Below are positions 1 to 8,239 of a stretch of 64,000 nt of DNA, in pieces. A program made the translations under genes and the position numbers. The stretch lies in contig JBCCGG010000029.1 in the NCBI GenBank assembly GCA_039029395.1, positions 1 through 64,000 of the forward strand, in the 5' to 3' direction. This DNA comes from JBCCGG01 sp039029395. Lineage in GTDB: Bacteria; Pseudomonadota; Alphaproteobacteria; Kiloniellales; JAKSDN01. The notes beneath the pieces are model-generated. The model made no database searches. It was given only the letters and a program-made list of their open reading frames with translations, and was not told the DNA's origin. Each line of letters begins with the position of its first letter. The stretch's first letter is position 1.

Positions 1-1188
1 AATAATAACGAGCAGTTGATTGATCGCGGCATAGTGCTTTGGTTTCCCGCCCCGAGAAGCTTCACTGGCGAGGCCATGGCCGAGCTCCAAGTTCATGGTG
101 GACGCTCGGTCATTGAAGGGGTGCTCGAGGCGCTTGCAGACTGTCCCGGACTGCGCCCGGCCGAGCCGGGAGAGTTCACCCGACGCGCCTTCGACAATGG
201 CAAGCTCGACCTAAGCGAGGTCGAGGGTTTGGCCGACTTGATCGCCGCCGAAACCGCGGCCCAGCGACGGCAAGCGCTGCAGCAGATGGATGGTGGCCTT
301 TCTCGTCTGACCGAGGGTTGGCGCGCGCGCTTGCTGCCGGCGCTCGCGCGCCTTGAGGCCACGATCGATTTCTCCGACGAAGAGCTCCCGGAGGGCTTGG
401 TGGATAGTCAGCGGGGCAAACTTGAGGCACTGCTGGGTGAGTTGGACGCGGCACTGGCAGACGAGTCCCGCGGCGAGCGCCTCAGGAGCGGCGTTCAGAT
501 TGCCGTGCTCGGGCCACCGAACGTCGGTAAATCGACGCTCCTGAACGCCTTGGCAAAACGGGACGTGGCCATCGTCTCGTCCCAGCCGGGCACCACCCGG
601 GACGTCATCGAGGTCCATCTGGATCTCGGCGGCTATCCCGTGACCTTGGCCGATACCGCCGGCCTCAGAGAAGGTCATGGATCGGATGTCTCCGATATTG
701 AGAGAGAAGGCATGCGGCGCGCCCGGCAGCGAGCCGGCGCCGCCGACCTGAAGCTGGTCGTGACAGACGCAAGGTCATGGCCCACGCTCGATCCGGCGAC
801 CCGCGAGCTGATCGATGACGACAGCATCGTGGCACTTAACAAGATCGATCTGGTGCCTACGGACGGCTGCATTCCGGACGACCGGATCGTGATTCCAATC
901 TCTGCCAAAACCGGAAAGGGCGTGCCTGAGCTGCTGTCTCTGCTCAAAGCCCGCGTCGCGGAGCTCCTGACCGGCGGCACCGAAGCACCCGCGATCACCC
1001 GCATACGCCACCGTCAGGCCGTGGTGGATTGCCGAGACGCTCTCGCGAGGTCCTTGTCGACAGATGCACCGGAACTTATCGCCGAGGACCTGCGGCTCGC
1101 GGTACGGGCACTGGGCCGGATCACTGGCCGGGTCGACGTGGAGGACCTGCTCGACGTGATCTTCCAGGAGTTCTGCATCGGCAAATGA
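1..1188 (+). CDS. mnmE: tRNA uridine-5-carboxymethylaminomethyl(34) synthesis GTPase MnmE (5' end outside window)
   Basis: MnmE works with MnmG to modify U34 in the wobble position of certain tRNAs, using GTP and a folate one-carbon unit. The reading frame is open from the first base, so the start lies to the left. What remains begins in the N-terminal tetrahydrofolate-binding domain (LWFPAPRSFTGE, LQVHGG), continues through the helical domain and contains an inserted G domain: G1 GPPNVGKST near base 511, G3 DTAGLRE and G4 NKID. It ends in the family's C-terminal FCIGK motif, whose Cys is catalytic. About 60-70 N-terminal residues are missing compared with a normal 440-450-residue protein. 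It is followed by a parS site and then mnmG, its functional partner. Identity is certain. Confidence 0.97.
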   Translation, partial: NNNEQLIDRGIVLWFPAPRSFTGEAMAELQVHGGRSVIEGVLEALADCPGLRPAEPGEFTRRAFDNGKLDLSEVEGLADLIAAETAAQRRQALQQMDGGLSRLTEGWRARLLPALARLEATIDFSDEELPEGLVDSQRGKLEALLGELDAALADESRGERLRSGVQIAVLGPPNVGKSTLLNALAKRDVAIVSSQPGTTRDVIEVHLDLGGYPVTLADTAGLREGHGSDVSDIEREGMRRARQRAGAADLKLVVTDARSWPTLDPATRELIDDDSIVALNKIDLVPTDGCIPDDRIVIPISAKTGKGVPELLSLLKARVAELLTGGTEAPAITRIRHRQAVVDCRDALARSLSTDAPELIAEDLRLAVRALGRITGRVDVEDLLDVIFQEFCIGK

Positions 1189-1197
1189 GACACGGCC

Positions 1198-1213
1198 TGT
1201 TTCACGTGAAACA
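1198..1213. other. parS: parS centromere site, mnmE-mnmG intergenic copy
   Basis: The 16-mer TGTTTCACGTGAAACA is identical to the classic bacterial parS consensus bound by ParB. It is flanked by GGCC on both sides, so the perfect palindrome extends to 24 bp (1194-1217). It lies about 2.5 kb from parA and parB in the gap between mnmE and mnmG. It is expected to load ParB clamps and direct origin segregation. The assignment rests on exact sequence identity plus the neighbouring partition genes. Confidence 0.95.
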
Positions 1214-1266
1214 GGCCGAGTGCTAAAGCTTTGACATTGCGGACATTCATGGCCTATGAGAGCGCC

Positions 1267-3126
1267 ATGAAGCACTTCGATGTCATCGTTATCGGCGGCG
1301 GGCACGCTGGTTGCGAAGCCGCGGCCGCGGCGGCCCGTGTGGGCGCCACCACGCTGCTTTTGACACACAACCCCGACACCATCGGGGTCATGTCGTGCAA
1401 CCCGGCCATCGGCGGTCTCGGCAAGGGCCACCTGGTGCGCGAAATCGACGCCCTAGACGGTCTAATGGGCCGCGCCATCGATCAAGCCGGCATCCAGTTT
1501 CGCTTGCTCAACCGCAGCAAAGGGCCCGCGGTGCGCGGCCCCAGGGCCCAGGCAGACCGGAAGCTTTACCGCCAGGCCATTCAACAGCTGCTAGGGGAGC
1601 AATCCGGCCTCACGATCCGCGCCGGCGCGGTGGAAGATCTGAAGGTTGACCGCACCGGAACATGCCGAGGCGTGATCTGCGCCGACGGCGAAGAATATGC
1701 GACCCGCGCGGTGATCCTCACCACAGGCACATTCTTGAGGGGCGTCATTCACCGCGGTGAAGAGCGATGGCCGGCCGGCCGCATTGGCGAGAAACCCGCC
1801 CACGGCCTATCTAACACTCTGAAATCACATAACTTTGCGCTTAACCGTCTCAAGACGGGCACACCGCCTCGGCTCGATGGGCGAAGCATTGAAACCGCCA
1901 CTCTGGCCGTTCAGCCCGGTGATGACCCGCCGGAAGCCTTTTCAATGCTGACCACCCAGATCGCACAGCCCCAGATGCCTTGTCACATCACCCACACCAC
2001 GCCGGAGAGCCATGCCCTGATCGTCGCCAACATACACCGGGCACCGATCTATTCGGGGCAAATCGAAAGCGCCGGCCCGCGTTACTGCCCCTCCATCGAG
2101 GATAAGGTCGTGCGCTTCGCCGACCGTGACAGCCATCAGATCTTCTTGGAGCCTGAAGGACTGGACGATCACACCGTATATCCCAATGGAATCTCCACAT
2201 CCTTGCCGGTGGAGGTGCAGCATGCCCTGCTCAAGACAATTCCCGGCCTGGAGAACGCTGAGATCCTCCAACCTGGCTATGCGATCGAGTACGACCACGT
2301 TGACCCGCGCGAATTGGAGCCCAATCTTCAGAGCCGCAAAATACCCGGGCTTTTCTTGGCCGGGCAGATCAATGGAACGACCGGATACGAGGAAGCAGCC
2401 GCACAGGGGCTCATGGCCGGCATCAATGCCGCCCGAATGGCCGGTGGCGCCGCGCCGGATGTGAAGTTGGAGCGGACCGAGGCCTACATCGGCGTCATGA
2501 TCGACGACTTGGTGACACGTGGTGTCACCGAGCCCTACCGGATGTTCACCAGCCGGGCCGAATACCGCCTGCGCCTGCGTGCCGACAATGCCGATCAGCG
2601 CCTTACCGGCAAGGGCATCGATCTCGGCTGCGTTTTACGGGAAAGATCCGAGGTTTTCGGCAAGAAATCTGCTGATCTTGCCGCTGGTCGGGGGCTCTTG
2701 ATGAGTCTTTCCGCCACGCCGGACGAGCTGCGTCGCCATGGCATCCCGGTAAAGCGCGATGGCGTTCGCAGAAGCGCCTATGAGCTGTTGCGGCACAATG
2801 ATGTGGAACCCCAGCGGATTGCCGCGCTTTGGCCCGAGATCCGCAAGATTTCAGCGGAACTATTTGAGCAGCTGGCGACCGACTCCCGCTATGCCAGCTA
2901 CCTGGAACGCCAGGATGCCGACATCCAGGCCTATCAACGGGACGAGGCCCTCATCCTGCCCGATGGCTTGGACTACGACGCGATTGGAGGCTTGTCTAAC
3001 GAGACGCGCGAACGCCTCAAGACGGCCCGGCCGGCAACCCTCGGGGCAGCCGGCCGTTTGCCGGGCATGACCCCGGCGGCGATAGTCGCACTTCTGGCTC
3101 ACGTGCGCCGTGAGCGTGCGGCCTGA
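1267..3126 (+). CDS. mnmG: tRNA uridine-5-carboxymethylaminomethyl(34) synthesis enzyme MnmG (GidA)
   Basis: FAD- and NADH-dependent subunit of the MnmE-MnmG complex that installs the cmnm5 group on U34 of tRNA. The N-terminus holds the FAD dinucleotide-binding motif VIGGGHAGCEAA. The two family signatures are visible: GPAVRGPRAQADR near residue 90 and the GQINGTTGYEEAAAQGL block near residue 370, followed by the helical C-terminal domain. I chose the ATG directly before KHFDVIVIGGG (619 residues, normal length), because upstream in-frame starts (TTG 1231, ATG 1249) would add a tail outside the conserved fold. It follows mnmE after a parS site and overlaps rsmG by 17 bases, which suggests one transcript. 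Confidence 0.97.
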   Translation: MKHFDVIVIGGGHAGCEAAAAAARVGATTLLLTHNPDTIGVMSCNPAIGGLGKGHLVREIDALDGLMGRAIDQAGIQFRLLNRSKGPAVRGPRAQADRKLYRQAIQQLLGEQSGLTIRAGAVEDLKVDRTGTCRGVICADGEEYATRAVILTTGTFLRGVIHRGEERWPAGRIGEKPAHGLSNTLKSHNFALNRLKTGTPPRLDGRSIETATLAVQPGDDPPEAFSMLTTQIAQPQMPCHITHTTPESHALIVANIHRAPIYSGQIESAGPRYCPSIEDKVVRFADRDSHQIFLEPEGLDDHTVYPNGISTSLPVEVQHALLKTIPGLENAEILQPGYAIEYDHVDPRELEPNLQSRKIPGLFLAGQINGTTGYEEAAAQGLMAGINAARMAGGAAPDVKLERTEAYIGVMIDDLVTRGVTEPYRMFTSRAEYRLRLRADNADQRLTGKGIDLGCVLRERSEVFGKKSADLAAGRGLLMSLSATPDELRRHGIPVKRDGVRRSAYELLRHNDVEPQRIAALWPEIRKISAELFEQLATDSRYASYLERQDADIQAYQRDEALILPDGLDYDAIGGLSNETRERLKTARPATLGAAGRLPGMTPAAIVALLAHVRRERAA

Positions 3127-3787
3127 GCGCACGCAAGTGACACCGCTCACGGCACAGCAGTTTGCCGAGCAGATCACTGTTTCACGTGAAACACTGGCCA
3201 AGCTGGAGATCTATCACCAGCTCCTGGCACGCTGGAACGCTCGCATCAACCTGGTGAGCCGTGCCAGCCTGGCGGACGCCTGGCGCCGGCACTTTCTGGA
3301 TTCTGCGCAGCTTCTCCAGTACCTGCCGCCTGTGCCGAAAGACCGGGACCGGGTCATGGTCGACCTCGGCAGCGGCGCCGGTTTCCCTGGATTGGTATTG
3401 GCCTGCCTGGGCGTTGGCGACGTTCATCTGGTCGAATCCGACCAGCGCAAGGCCGTGTTCCTGCGCGAGGTCGCGCGGCAAGCAGACGTCCCTGTGACCA
3501 TTCACTGTGCCCGCATCGAACGCCTTGCGCGCTTTCCCGCAGACCTGGTCGTCTCTCGCGCCTGCGCACCGCTTACACAACTTTTGCTTTATAGCGCGCG
3601 GTTCGCCAAGTCAGGCGAATCGGCATTGCCGGCGTGTCTATTCTTGAAAGGAAAAAACCTCGATGAGGAATTGACCGCGGCGCAGAAAGTGTGGAAGATG
3701 ACGTTCGAAAGCTTTCCGAGTCGCTCGGATCCCAATGGCACGATCCTACGGATAGGTATCGCGAGCCGTGCAGACACCAAATCTTGA
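3110..3787 (+). CDS. rsmG: 16S rRNA (guanine(527)-N(7))-methyltransferase RsmG (GidB)
   Basis: SAM-dependent methyltransferase that makes m7G527 in 16S rRNA. Its loss is linked to streptomycin tolerance in other bacteria. The Rossmann motif VDLGSGAGFPGL is present, as are the WNARINLVS segment near residue 43 and VVSRACAPL. The GTG start lies inside the end of mnmG, and the stop lies 20 bases past the parA start, so the gene is locked into the mnmE-mnmG-rsmG-parAB string. The early peptide ITVSRETL is notable because its codons spell a complete parS site. Length (225 residues) is normal. Confidence 0.95.
   Translation: MSVRPERTQVTPLTAQQFAEQITVSRETLAKLEIYHQLLARWNARINLVSRASLADAWRRHFLDSAQLLQYLPPVPKDRDRVMVDLGSGAGFPGLVLACLGVGDVHLVESDQRKAVFLREVARQADVPVTIHCARIERLARFPADLVVSRACAPLTQLLLYSARFAKSGESALPACLFLKGKNLDEELTAAQKVWKMTFESFPSRSDPNGTILRIGIASRADTKS
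3178..3193. other. parS: parS centromere site embedded in rsmG coding sequence
   Basis: A second exact TGTTTCACGTGAAACA, here inside the rsmG reading frame, where it encodes V-S-R-E-T. It lies 1,980 bp from the first copy and about 600 bp before parA. Two exact 16-base palindromes so close to parAB cannot plausibly be chance. The pair marks the origin-proximal ParB loading region. Confidence 0.94.
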
Positions 3788-4634
3788 AAACCAGCCCGCC
3801 TCCCGACCAAGGGTGGCCAAGGTCATCGCTGTCGCCAACCAAAAGGGCGGTGTCGGCAAGACAACCACCACCGTCAACCTGGCAACGGCCCTTGCCGCGT
3901 GCGATCAGAAGGTCCTTGTCATCGACATGGACCCACAAGGCAATGCCACCACTGGTTTAGGACTGCCACGCAGTGGACACGCCTCGAGCATCTACAACGT
4001 GGTGATTGAGGGCGCCCCGCTGAAAGGCGCCGTGGCACCGACCGTGGTGCCCGGCATGTTCGTGGTCCCCTCGACCATTGAACTGTCCGGCGCCGAAATC
4101 GAACTGGTGGATATCGACCGGCGAGAATCTCGCTTGCGTCAGGCCCTCAAGGCCGAGCCGCTTGACTACGACTATATCTTGCTGGACTGCCCGCCGGCGC
4201 TTGGCCTGCTGACGCTCAACGGCCTGGTCGCGGCGGACTCTCTCTTGGTGCCCCTACAAACCGAGTTCTACGCTTTGGAGGGGCTATCCAACCTGCTGCA
4301 CACGGTCGATCGCATCAGGAGGGTTTATAATCCTAGACTGGAGATACAAGGGGTTGTCCTGACGATGTTCGACCGGCGCAACAAGCTCTCCGAGTTGGTC
4401 GCCAATGACGTTCGCGCCCATCTGGGACCAAAAGTGTACGACACCGTGATCCCCCGGAACGTACGAGTTTCCGAGGCGCCCTCTCACGGCAAACCTGTCC
4501 TTCTGTACGATATGCGCTGCGCCGGCGCTCAAGCGTACATTCACCTGGCCGGCGAAGTTCTGCGGCGCGAACGGCGCCCAGCCCCCCACGCGGCCCCGCA
4601 AACGCCGCCGCCGCCAACCGCCCTGGCCTCTTGA
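3768..4634 (+). CDS. parA: Chromosome partitioning ATPase ParA (Soj)
   Basis: Walker-type ATPase that forms the nucleoid gradient pulling ParB-parS complexes apart during chromosome segregation. The deviant Walker A motif KGGVGKTT lies at residues 26-33, followed by VIDMDPQGNAT (motif A') and ILLDCPPALG (Walker B). There is no N-terminal HTH, as expected for chromosomal ParA. The GTG start overlaps rsmG by 20 bases. The C-terminus ends in an Ala/Pro-rich tail of about 20 residues outside the conserved fold. parB follows 28 bases downstream. Confidence 0.97.
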   Translation: MQTPNLENQPASRPRVAKVIAVANQKGGVGKTTTTVNLATALAACDQKVLVIDMDPQGNATTGLGLPRSGHASSIYNVVIEGAPLKGAVAPTVVPGMFVVPSTIELSGAEIELVDIDRRESRLRQALKAEPLDYDYILLDCPPALGLLTLNGLVAADSLLVPLQTEFYALEGLSNLLHTVDRIRRVYNPRLEIQGVVLTMFDRRNKLSELVANDVRAHLGPKVYDTVIPRNVRVSEAPSHGKPVLLYDMRCAGAQAYIHLAGEVLRRERRPAPHAAPQTPPPPTALAS

Positions 4635-4662
4635 ACTCTCGATTGTCATAAGGACCGCCGCC

Positions 4663-5568
4663 ATGTCCGAAAGCTCCTCGAAGAACAATTTGGGCCGCGG
4701 CCTGGCCGCCCTGTTCGGCGACGACACGCCAACCGCCGCATTGATCGACGAACCGGCAGGTGCACAAGAAGTCCCGATCGAGTTTCTGCGACCCAACCCC
4801 ACCCAGCCACGCCGCACATTCGATCCGGCCGCGGTCGAGGAACTGGCCCAATCGATCATGACGAACGGCGTGTTGCAGCCAATCTTGGTGCGCCCCGACC
4901 CGACCCAACCGGACCACTATCAGATCGTCGCGGGCGAACGGCGATGGCGGGCTGCCCAACAGGCGCGCCTGCATCAGGTTCCGGTCATCGTCAAGCAACT
5001 CTCCGACCAGCAAACTCTCGAGCTCGCCTTGGTCGAAAACCTTCAACGCCAGGACCTGAGCGCGCTGGAAGAGGCCGAGGCTTACCAACGCCTTACCGAA
5101 GATTTTCAGCACACCCAAGAAGCCCTGGCCAAAGTGGTCGGCAAGAGCCGCTCGCACATCGCAAACACGCTTCGCCTCCTTGCTCTACCGGCCCCCGTCA
5201 AAGCGCTGATGACCGAAGGCAAGCTGAGCGCTGGGCATGCGCGCGCCCTGCTTGGTGCCGCGGACCCGGTCGCCCTGGCCAGTTTGGTGGCCCAGCGGGG
5301 CCTCAACGTGCGTCAAACCGAGCGCCTGGCCAAACAGGCCGCCAATGCGCCGGTCACATCCCTTACCAAGACCCTGACCAACAAAGACCCGGACACCCGC
5401 GCGCTCGAGCAAGATCTAGGCGATCTTCTAGGCCTTAAAGTCGCGATCGACCAGAAGACTCGCGGCGGCCGGGTGACAATCAAGTACGAGACCCTAGACC
5501 AACTGGACGGCTTGCTCGACCGCCTTGGTTATCGATCGGAAGATTCGCTGCGCGCCTTTGGCACTTGA
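4663..5568 (+). CDS. parB: Chromosome partitioning protein ParB (Spo0J)
   Basis: parS-binding CTPase clamp. The N-terminus has LGRGLAALFG, the short segment that stimulates ParA. The ParB/Srx domain carries LRPNPTQPRR and the CTP-binding GERRWRAAQ motif. The central HTH (SRSHIANTLRLLALP, then SAGHARALLG) reads parS, and the C-terminal part is the dimerisation domain. AAGGA lies 9 bases before the ATG. Its last 40 bases overlap the 3' end of a convergent acetyltransferase gene, so the last 13 ParB codons are shared antisense. holA, often next to parB in this group, is absent. Confidence 0.97.
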   Translation: MSESSSKNNLGRGLAALFGDDTPTAALIDEPAGAQEVPIEFLRPNPTQPRRTFDPAAVEELAQSIMTNGVLQPILVRPDPTQPDHYQIVAGERRWRAAQQARLHQVPVIVKQLSDQQTLELALVENLQRQDLSALEEAEAYQRLTEDFQHTQEALAKVVGKSRSHIANTLRLLALPAPVKALMTEGKLSAGHARALLGAADPVALASLVAQRGLNVRQTERLAKQAANAPVTSLTKTLTNKDPDTRALEQDLGDLLGLKVAIDQKTRGGRVTIKYETLDQLDGLLDRLGYRSEDSLRAFGT

Positions 5569-6056
5569 AGCAGTAGCTCCATCAGAAGCACGTCCTCCCA
5601 ATGCCCGTCGAGCTTGCCTTGCTCTCGATAGATGCCGACTTCGCGGAATCCCATCTTCTCGTAAAGTTTTCGCCCCGCCCCGTTGCGTGCCAGCGCGGCG
5701 AGCACCAGCTTGTGATAGCCGAGCTCCCGCGCCAGATCGATAAGCGCCTCCACTAGGCGGCCACCAAGCCCTTCGCCTCGCCGATCCCGTGCCACGTAAA
5801 CGGAAAAATCCGCCACGCCGTCGTAACACGGCCGCGAATTGAAAGGGTTCAAGCTGCCCCAAGCCACCACGCGGCCATCTTCGGTCGCCACCAGTACCGG
5901 ATACCGCGCTTCCCGAGCCGCCAACCAACGCCCGCGCTCCCCAGGATCCCGGCGTTCGGTCTCCAAAGTCGCCTGACGGTCATCGATAGCCTCATTGTAG
6001 ATTTGGCAGATCGCATCGACGTCTTGCGGCTTCGCACAGCGCAAATGCAGCTTCAT
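5529..6056 (-). CDS. GNAT family N-acetyltransferase (phosphinothricin acetyltransferase-like)
   Basis: Predicted acetyl-CoA-dependent N-acetyltransferase of about 175 residues. It resembles the Pat/YncA branch, which acetylates phosphinothricin, methionine sulfoximine or similar small amino compounds. Visible features are the N-terminal RCAKPQDVDAICQIYNEAI, the central FSVYVARDRRGEGLGGRL (acetyl-CoA pyrophosphate loop R/Q-x-x-G-x-G/A) and the C-terminal NGAGRKLYEKMGFREVG. Its ATG overlaps the stop of the upstream MFS gene by 4 bases (ATGA), so the two are translationally coupled. A self-protection pair of exporter plus acetyltransferase is plausible, but the substrate is unknown. Confidence 0.88.
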   Translation of the reverse strand: MKLHLRCAKPQDVDAICQIYNEAIDDRQATLETERRDPGERGRWLAAREARYPVLVATEDGRVVAWGSLNPFNSRPCYDGVADFSVYVARDRRGEGLGGRLVEALIDLARELGYHKLVLAALARNGAGRKLYEKMGFREVGIYREQGKLDGHWEDVLLMELLLQVPKARSESSDR

Positions 6057-7267
6057 GGCCTATCGCGCTCCAAGCCAAGTGCCAACAACGTGGTCGCGAG
6101 CCCGCCCAAGCCAAGCAGAGAAAACCCCAGCCCCCAGGACACCGCTCCGCCCAAATGAACCGTCGCTTCGATGACGCCGCCGAAGACGACAACCGCAAGC
6201 GCCCCGACGAGAAAGCCCAAGGCCGAGCGCAGCCCAAAGGCCCGACCCAGACCGCCATCCGGCAGTGCCTCGGTCAAGGCGGTCGAGAGAACCGGCGAAT
6301 CGCCGAGCGCGGCAAAGCCATAAAGGGCGCAAATCGCCACCAGGAGCCAAATCGGCGCGCCGATAAGCCACCCCACGACAAAGGACAAGGCCGTGCCCGC
6401 GGCTGCAAAGACCAGGATCGCGTGCCGCCGTCCGGTCCGGTCGCTGAGCCGGCCCGCCACCACGGCCGCCACCACACCGGTCAAGTGGAGCACTGCGGTG
6501 ATCCAGGCACCAAAGGCGGCAGCGTCGCGGTACCCATCGGAAAGCGCGGCTACGGCCAAAAATGCAGGAACCCACGCCCACAACCCAAGCAACTCCCAGC
6601 AATGTCCGGCGTAGGCGAACACCAAAAGCCGGCCGCGTCGCCCCATGGCACTGGGACGCGGTCGGGTCCGCTTGACTGGCACCGCATGCGTCCCACGAAC
6701 CGCTGCCCAGAAAAACACTACACCCACGAGCGGTCCAAGCGCGCAGAGTAGGAAGGCCAATCGATAACCGCCCAAGGCTAGGCCCAGACCGCTAAATAAC
6801 AAGGACCCCACGTAGCCTAGGGACGCACTGGCCAACAGCTCGCCAATCGCGCGGCCCCGCTTCTCCGGCACGACACGGGCTGCGGCGACCATGATCGCCG
6901 GCGTGTAGGCGCCGCCCTGGGCTACTCCCACCAGGCCGTAGAGCAACAATGCCGTTTCAAAACTACGCGCGCCAAATGCAAAGCACAGGGACAGCCCGCT
7001 TCCAACCAAAGACGAGACCAGCAGCACCCGCCGCGGATCCACATGATCGGAAAGCCAAGAGACGACCAAAAGGGACGCTCCTAGGCCCAGGTTGTAGGCG
7101 GACTGAATGCTGCCCGCCCGGGCGGCCCCCATGCCCCAAGCGACCATCAGCTCCGGCAGGCAGGCTGCGTAGGTCATGGCGATCAAGCCGGTCGCAACCC
7201 GGCCCGCGCAGAGCAAACCGAGCCAGCGGGCTGAACCTTTCGCAAAGCTGTTGGACCAATCAAACAT
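6053..7267 (-). CDS. MFS transporter
   Basis: Major facilitator superfamily permease of 404 residues with about 12 predicted membrane helices. Motif-A-like segments are WLSDHVDPRR between helices 2 and 3 and AGRLSDRTGRRHA at the matching place in the second half. I start at the ATG before FDWSNSFAKG; a longer frame runs upstream but would cross the divergent LysR gene's promoter. The acetyltransferase gene overlaps its end by 4 bases, and a LysR gene diverges from its start, which points to an inducible small-molecule exporter controlled by that LysR protein. The substrate is unknown. Confidence 0.86.
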   Translation of the reverse strand: MFDWSNSFAKGSARWLGLLCAGRVATGLIAMTYAACLPELMVAWGMGAARAGSIQSAYNLGLGASLLVVSWLSDHVDPRRVLLVSSLVGSGLSLCFAFGARSFETALLLYGLVGVAQGGAYTPAIMVAAARVVPEKRGRAIGELLASASLGYVGSLLFSGLGLALGGYRLAFLLCALGPLVGVVFFWAAVRGTHAVPVKRTRPRPSAMGRRGRLLVFAYAGHCWELLGLWAWVPAFLAVAALSDGYRDAAAFGAWITAVLHLTGVVAAVVAGRLSDRTGRRHAILVFAAAGTALSFVVGWLIGAPIWLLVAICALYGFAALGDSPVLSTALTEALPDGGLGRAFGLRSALGFLVGALAVVVFGGVIEATVHLGGAVSWGLGFSLLGLGGLATTLLALGLERDRP

Positions 7268-7310
7268 CCATGAAACTTGCGCACCAAAAATTGATAAGGC
7301 AAATTTTGTT

Positions 7311-7331
7311 TTCTTTGAATTATCCAAAGAA
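7311..7331. promoter_or_regulatory. Candidate LysR-type operator in divergent promoter region
   Basis: The arms TTCTTTG and CAAAGAA form a perfect 7-bp inverted repeat around a 7-base centre, in an unusually AT-rich 75-bp gap between the MFS and LysR genes. It lies 12 bases before the lysR ATG. The dyad position and the divergent gene pair fit a LysR autoregulatory/activation site. The protein-site link is inferred. Confidence 0.55.
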
Positions 7332-7342
7332 GTCTTTTTGAT

Positions 7343-8239
7343 ATGCGCAGACTCAATCTGGATCAGCTGGAGGCCTTTCATGAGGTTGTCCGGCTCGGCA
7401 ACTTCACCGCGGCCGCCCAAGCCTTGAACCTGACCCAACCAGCAATCACTCAAAAGATCAGAGCGCTTGAAACACGCCTCGGTCTCGACTTGGTGCGTAC
7501 CCTGGGCAAGCGCACCCTGCCGACCGACCAAGGCAAGCATTTGCTCGACCGGGCCATGCCCTTGCTGCGTGAAGCCCAGGCGATCGAGGCGGAGATGAAA
7601 GCGGCCGGTTCACAGGCTGTGCAGCAGGTCGCCATCGGCACCGGCGCCACTGCCTGCATTCATTTGCTGCCGAAGCTCTTGAAGCCCCTTCAGCGACGCC
7701 TGCCAAAGGTCATCTTCGCCGTTCAAACCGGGACCACGGCCAGGATTCTGGAACAGGTGACACGCGGCGAAATCGACCTGGCGTTGGTGACTGGTCCGGC
7801 GCAGGGCGCGACGCTCGAGACGGCGATTTTCCGCCGTGATCCCTTGGTCCTGGTTGCGCCAAGCGATTCGCCGCTGGCCAGGCGCATCACGCCTGATCGG
7901 CTACCGAATGGGCCAAGGATCCTTTACGACCGGGAAAGCGCCACGGCCGCGCTCATCGAGCAATGGCTCGCGCGCCGGACACTCGAAAGCACCCTTGACG
8001 CACCAATGCAACTGGACAGCACCGAGGCGATCAAGCGCTTGATCGATGCCGGGCTCGGCTGGTCGGTCCTGCCCCAGCTGTGCGTCGATACGGCCGCTGA
8101 GCGCAGGCGGCTCGCCATCCGACCGCTTTCGCCCGGGCTTCATCGTGAGTTGATTCTGGTGCGCGCCAAGGGTCAAGCACGCAATCGGGCGGTCGGTCCC
8201 GTGTGGGATAGCCTTATGACCGCGGCCGGTTCGAGCTAG
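7343..8239 (+). CDS. LysR family transcriptional regulator
   Basis: LysR-type regulator of 298 residues. The N-terminal winged HTH is clear (LDQLEAFHEVVRLGNFTAAA, then LNLTQPAITQKIRALE), followed by a periplasmic-binding-like effector domain starting near residue 90 (VAIGTGATACIHLLP). It is divergent from the MFS/acetyltransferase pair with a palindromic site between them, so it probably controls that pair. Its stop overlaps the 3' end of a second MFS gene by 4 bases on the opposite strand. The effector is unknown. Confidence 0.92.
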   Translation: MRRLNLDQLEAFHEVVRLGNFTAAAQALNLTQPAITQKIRALETRLGLDLVRTLGKRTLPTDQGKHLLDRAMPLLREAQAIEAEMKAAGSQAVQQVAIGTGATACIHLLPKLLKPLQRRLPKVIFAVQTGTTARILEQVTRGEIDLALVTGPAQGATLETAIFRRDPLVLVAPSDSPLARRITPDRLPNGPRILYDRESATAALIEQWLARRTLESTLDAPMQLDSTEAIKRLIDAGLGWSVLPQLCVDTAAERRRLAIRPLSPGLHRELILVRAKGQARNRAVGPVWDSLMTAAGSS

